Assembly (NCBI GenBank): GCA_015067615.1
Contig: SVMD01000008.1
Span: 51,364 to 115,363, forward strand
Source of the DNA: Oscillospiraceae bacterium
Lineage (GTDB): Bacteria; Bacillota; Clostridia; Oscillospirales; Oscillospiraceae
Direction of reading: 5' to 3'
Length of the DNA stretch: 64,000 nucleotides
Both the position numbers and the translations under genes were made by a program. The notes below the pieces were generated by a model, which worked only from the letters and a program-made list of their open reading frames with translations, had not been told where the DNA came from and did not search any database. Below, in pieces: positions 63,151 to 64,000 of this stretch. Every line of letters starts with the position of its first letter. Positions within the stretch are counted from its first letter, which is position 1.

Positions 63151-63329
63151 GCTAATGCCTCCAAATCAGTTCTTGAACTAATTTTAGCACAAGATATTAT
63201 TATTTCAATCTTTTCTGTCATTTTGTTCCCGCCTACCACGGATGTAAAAACCATGCATTGGTAGATTGAGGAAATAGTCCTTGACAATCACAGCCTTCCG
63301 CATTTAATTTTTCGAATCCCGGGGGTAGC

Positions 63330-63364
63330 AAAAAAGCAGATACCCGAATGGGTATCTGCTTTTT
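63330..63364 (-). terminator. Terminator of the tRNA-Gln/tRNA-Lys transcript
   Basis: A 15-bp stem (63331-63345 with 63350-63364) with 4-nt loop directly after the tRNA-Lys CCA end on the minus strand. Confidence 0.85.
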
Positions 63365-63440
63365 TGGTGACCCGCCGGGGATTCGAACCCCGGACCCACT
63401 GCTTAAAAGGCAGTTGCTCTGCCAACTGAGCTAGCGGATC
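63365..63440 (-). tRNA. tRNA-Lys (anticodon UUU)
   Basis: A 76-nt cloverleaf with encoded CCA. Acceptor stem GATCCGC/GCGGGTC with one G-U pair, anticodon loop CTTTTAA, T-arm GGTTCGAATCC. Confidence 0.97.
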
Positions 63441-63445
63441 AAATC

Positions 63446-63520
63446 TGGCTGGGATGGCAGGATTTGAACCTACGAATGCCAGAGTCAAAGTCTGGTGCCT
63501 TACCGCTTGGCGACATCCCA
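63446..63520 (-). tRNA. tRNA-Gln (anticodon UUG)
   Basis: A 75-nt cloverleaf with encoded GCCA end. Acceptor TGGGATG/CATCCCA, D-arm GCCAAGCGGTAAGGC, anticodon loop CTTTGAC, T-arm GGTTCAAATCC. Five nt from tRNA-Lys. Confidence 0.97.
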
Positions 63521-63555
63521 ATGTTGGTTTGGCGCCCGGAATCGGACACTGAAAC

Positions 63556-63584
63556 ATTATAGCACGGCAACATTTGTTTTGCAA
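63556..63584 (-). promoter_or_regulatory. Promoter of the tRNA-Gln/tRNA-Lys unit
   Basis: On the minus strand TTGCAA (63584-63579), 17-bp spacer, TATAAT (63561-63556), 36 bp before tRNA-Gln. It separates these tRNAs from the upstream 5S unit. Confidence 0.75.
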
Positions 63585-63645
63585 GAGTAATTTCCGATTT
63601 TACATGGAAATTATCGAAGAATTTCGAGTAAATCCAGCAAATCCC

Positions 63646-63676
63646 AAAAGAAAACCGCACCTTTTCAGGTGCGGTT
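63646..63676 (-). terminator. Terminator after 5S rRNA
   Basis: A 9-bp stem AACCGCACC/GGTGCGGTT (63676-63668 with 63661-63653) followed by TTCTTTTGGG on the minus strand. Confidence 0.85.
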
Positions 63677-63677
63677 T

Positions 63678-63790
<113 letters not shown>

Positions 63791-63876
63791 GAACTCATTA
63801 ATGGAAGGTTTTGCCCTTCCTATATAAAGCTGACCAACAGGTTTTCCGTTATTAGCCCGATATCAGCTTATTTACT

Positions 63877-63951
63877 TGGTGACCCATACCGGATTCGAAC
63901 CGATGTTAACGGCGTGAGAGGCCGCTGTCTTAACCACTTGACCAATGGGCC
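63877..63951 (-). tRNA. tRNA-Glu (anticodon CUC)
   Basis: A 75-nt cloverleaf with encoded CCA. Acceptor GGCCCAT/ATGGGTC, anticodon loop CTCTCAC, T-arm GGTTCGAATCC. It precedes the 5S gene in the direction of transcription. Confidence 0.95.
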
Positions 63952-63954
63952 ATT

Positions 63955-64000
63955 TGGTGCACCTTCAGGGACTCGAACCCGGGACCCACTGATTAAGAGT
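63955..64000 (-). tRNA. tRNA-Lys (anticodon CUU), partial
   Basis: The 3' part only: anticodon loop region ACTCTTAATCAG, T-arm GGGTTCGAGTCCC and the ACCA end; the 5' half lies beyond the window. Confidence 0.85.

Noticed and set aside
63526..63555. tRNA 3'-end-like sequence (GATTCCGGGCGCC) before tRNA-Gln
   Set aside because: No anticodon arm or paired acceptor strand; it lies downstream of a -10 box and is probably only leader sequence.

Overview
The window looks like a chromosome segment from a Clostridia-class gut Firmicute, probably Oscillospiraceae-like. The grounds are moderately high GC in most genes, Shine-Dalgarno sites of the GGAGG type, two proteins related to the DNA-binding domain of the sporulation regulator Spo0A, EpsG- and TagGH/Wzt-type cell-surface glycan genes, and REPIN-like palindromic repeats. 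The genus cannot be fixed from the sequence alone.

Layout. 1-962 holds a gene cut by the left edge for a zinc metallopeptidase that resembles toxin domains of the anthrax lethal-factor type. 1276-2296 carries a TetR regulator and a DUF1292 protein. From 30.1 kb leftward to about 2.5 kb, nearly everything is on the minus strand behind one good promoter at 30108-30136. This is a roughly 27 kb surface-polysaccharide locus: an initiating phosphosugar transferase, six GT2 and four GT4 glycosyltransferases, a GT8-like enzyme, a Stealth phosphotransferase, LicD, a pyruvyltransferase-like protein, two acyltransferases, an EpsG-type membrane protein and a Wzm/Wzt-type ABC exporter. Inside it sit two small metabolic modules that probably make unusual decorations: (i) Asp/Glu racemase-like, nucleotidyltransferase, HAD phosphatase and LicD; (ii) HpcH/HpaI aldolase, D-2-hydroxyacid dehydrogenase and an asparagine-synthetase-like protein without a glutaminase cysteine. 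A low-molecular-weight tyrosine phosphatase and a DUF2284 protein close the cluster.

31.5-36.8 kb is an accessory region of lower GC. It has broken IS66 and IS3 elements, a truncated Sir2 gene, an apparently complete IS200-type element, an XRE regulator, and the most unusual content of the window: two stand-alone proteins resembling only the C-terminal DNA-binding domain of Spo0A. One of them is translationally coupled to a single-pass membrane protein (DUF4367-like) and a small secreted protein.

36.9-53.9 kb is a beta-glycan utilisation locus. It encodes a D-lyxose/D-mannose isomerase, GH1, GH94 phosphorylase, GH3, a complete oligopeptide-type ABC importer that probably carries oligosaccharides, and a LacI regulator. 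Divergent from the LacI gene is a GH2 beta-mannosidase with a near-consensus promoter and repeated ACGAAAAC sites. The expected flow is import of beta-linked oligosaccharides, intracellular hydrolysis or phosphorolysis, and entry of mannose through the isomerase.

54-63.2 kb contains a MerR-MATE-acetyltransferase operon divergent from an aldo/keto reductase-MATE pair, with a textbook MerR operator in a 19-bp promoter spacer. It also has TspO, a Rieske-FAD oxidoreductase, a second aldo/keto reductase and an OB-fold membrane protein. The right end (63.3-64 kb) has tRNA-Lys(UUU), tRNA-Gln(UUG), 5S rRNA, tRNA-Glu(CUC) and a partial tRNA-Lys(CUU), all on the minus strand.

Family assignments were made by reading motifs, with no database search.
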